Source: JAFNAG01 sp041501225 (GTDB taxonomy: Bacteria; Acidobacteriota; UBA6911). From it: a stretch of DNA of 14,494 nucleotides. Position numbers and translations under genes: made by a program. Shown piece after piece: positions 14,140 through 14,494 of the stretch (its first letter is position 1; every line of letters starts with the position of its first letter). The stretch covers positions 1 to 14,494 of the forward strand of contig JBGQNR010000166.1 in the NCBI GenBank assembly GCA_041501225.1. The letters run 5' to 3'. The notes beneath the pieces are model-generated. The model saw only the letters and a list, made by a program, of their open reading frames with translations, searched no databases and had not been told where the DNA came from.

Positions 14140-14220
14140 GGCCGCTGCCAGCCCAAAAACACCTGCGCACGATTCGTATTTCCTACTGCCAGGCCGTGTC
14201 CAACGACTAGTTGTCAAACT

Positions 14221-14302
14221 CTCAGCGCAGAGGCCGCGGAGTTCGCAAAGAATTGAGTAGTTTTCTCTGCGGCCTCCGTGACCTCTGCGTTGAGATTTTT
14301 TT
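14221..14302 (+). terminator. 31-nt imperfect inverted repeat with T tract
   Basis: The arms are 14221-14251 and 14264-14294. They pair with about six mismatches, several of them G-T type, around a 12-base loop. A run of seven T (14296-14302) follows. The structure sits 81 bases after the dehydrogenase stop and fits an intrinsic terminator. The wording of the arms (CTC-x-GCG-CAGAGG and CTCTGCG-x-CCTC) is like a dispersed repeat I recall from several environmental genomes, so it may also be a mobile repeat recruited as a terminator. Confidence 0.65.
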
Positions 14303-14494
14303 GTTGTGGATTGGCTAAGTACAGTGGTTCATAAATACGGTGACGTATTTTTTGGGACGCGGATGAACGCAGGCAAACGCGCCCGGGGCTTGCCGGCTTC
14401 TGCGGCCCGAAGGGCAGCGCTGCGCGCTATTTGTTTCTTCCGGAGCCCGGAGTCAAACGCGTCTGAGCAGAACACTGCGATTCACAACCAAGCA
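14303..14494. other. Right-edge stretch, no gene seen, one short hairpin
   Basis: Neither strand shows a recognisable coding frame to the window edge. A perfect 7-bp hairpin, AAATACG (14333-14339) and CGTATTT (14344-14350) with a GTGA loop, is followed by more T and could terminate transcription. Beyond it ACGCGGATGAACGCAGG resembles short repetitive spacer sequence. A gene may begin outside the window. Confidence 0.45.

Overview
The window looks like chromosome from a GC-rich soil or sediment bacterium, most likely an acidobacterium or a relative with the same gene families. The evidence is the combination of a large secreted Asp-box/VPS10-type protein, a choice-of-anchor-D beta-helix lipoprotein, a long sodium:solute symporter, M56 (BlaR1-like) sequence and DUF1800/DUF1501 gene debris. 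The phylum call is inference from family composition. No rRNA, tRNA or CRISPR array was seen.

Left third (1-3243): a decayed accessory patch. At the left edge is a short in-frame tail that resembles the end of an ISAzo13-type transposase. Next come a 5'-truncated M56 metallopeptidase gene (minus strand), an intact higBA toxin-antitoxin pair (minus strand) with a good promoter, and the C-terminal half of a DUF2283 gene (minus strand). The DUF2283 piece abuts a DUF1800 gene that has lost its start. That DUF1800 piece runs out of frame into the last ~115 codons of a DUF1501 gene. DUF1800 and DUF1501 genes are normally neighbours, so the joint looks like one deletion that removed the end of the first and most of the second.

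Middle (3237-8652): a minus-strand two-gene unit encodes a sodium:solute symporter and, 51 nt downstream, a lipoprotein with an ASH-like domain followed by a right-handed parallel beta-helix resembling GH141-type glycosidases. A plausible shared role is to cut a glycan outside the inner membrane and import a released product. Divergent from it is a small secreted heavy-metal-associated (HMA/MerP-like) protein.

Right part (8809-14494): an aldo/keto reductase, a 1034-residue secreted Asp-box repeat protein with a recognisable sigma70-type promoter, and a small short-chain dehydrogenase. The dehydrogenase gene lies between two different inverted-repeat elements. The upstream one is built of ATTGACG/ATTTACG heptamers that also supply the stop codon of the Asp-box gene. 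The downstream one is a 31-nt imperfect inverted repeat followed by a T tract, so it probably acts as a terminator.

No clearly new multigene system was found. The most notable points are the stacked gene-fragment joints at 1855-3243, the apparently leaderless toxin gene, the symporter/beta-helix pair, and the repeat elements around the dehydrogenase.
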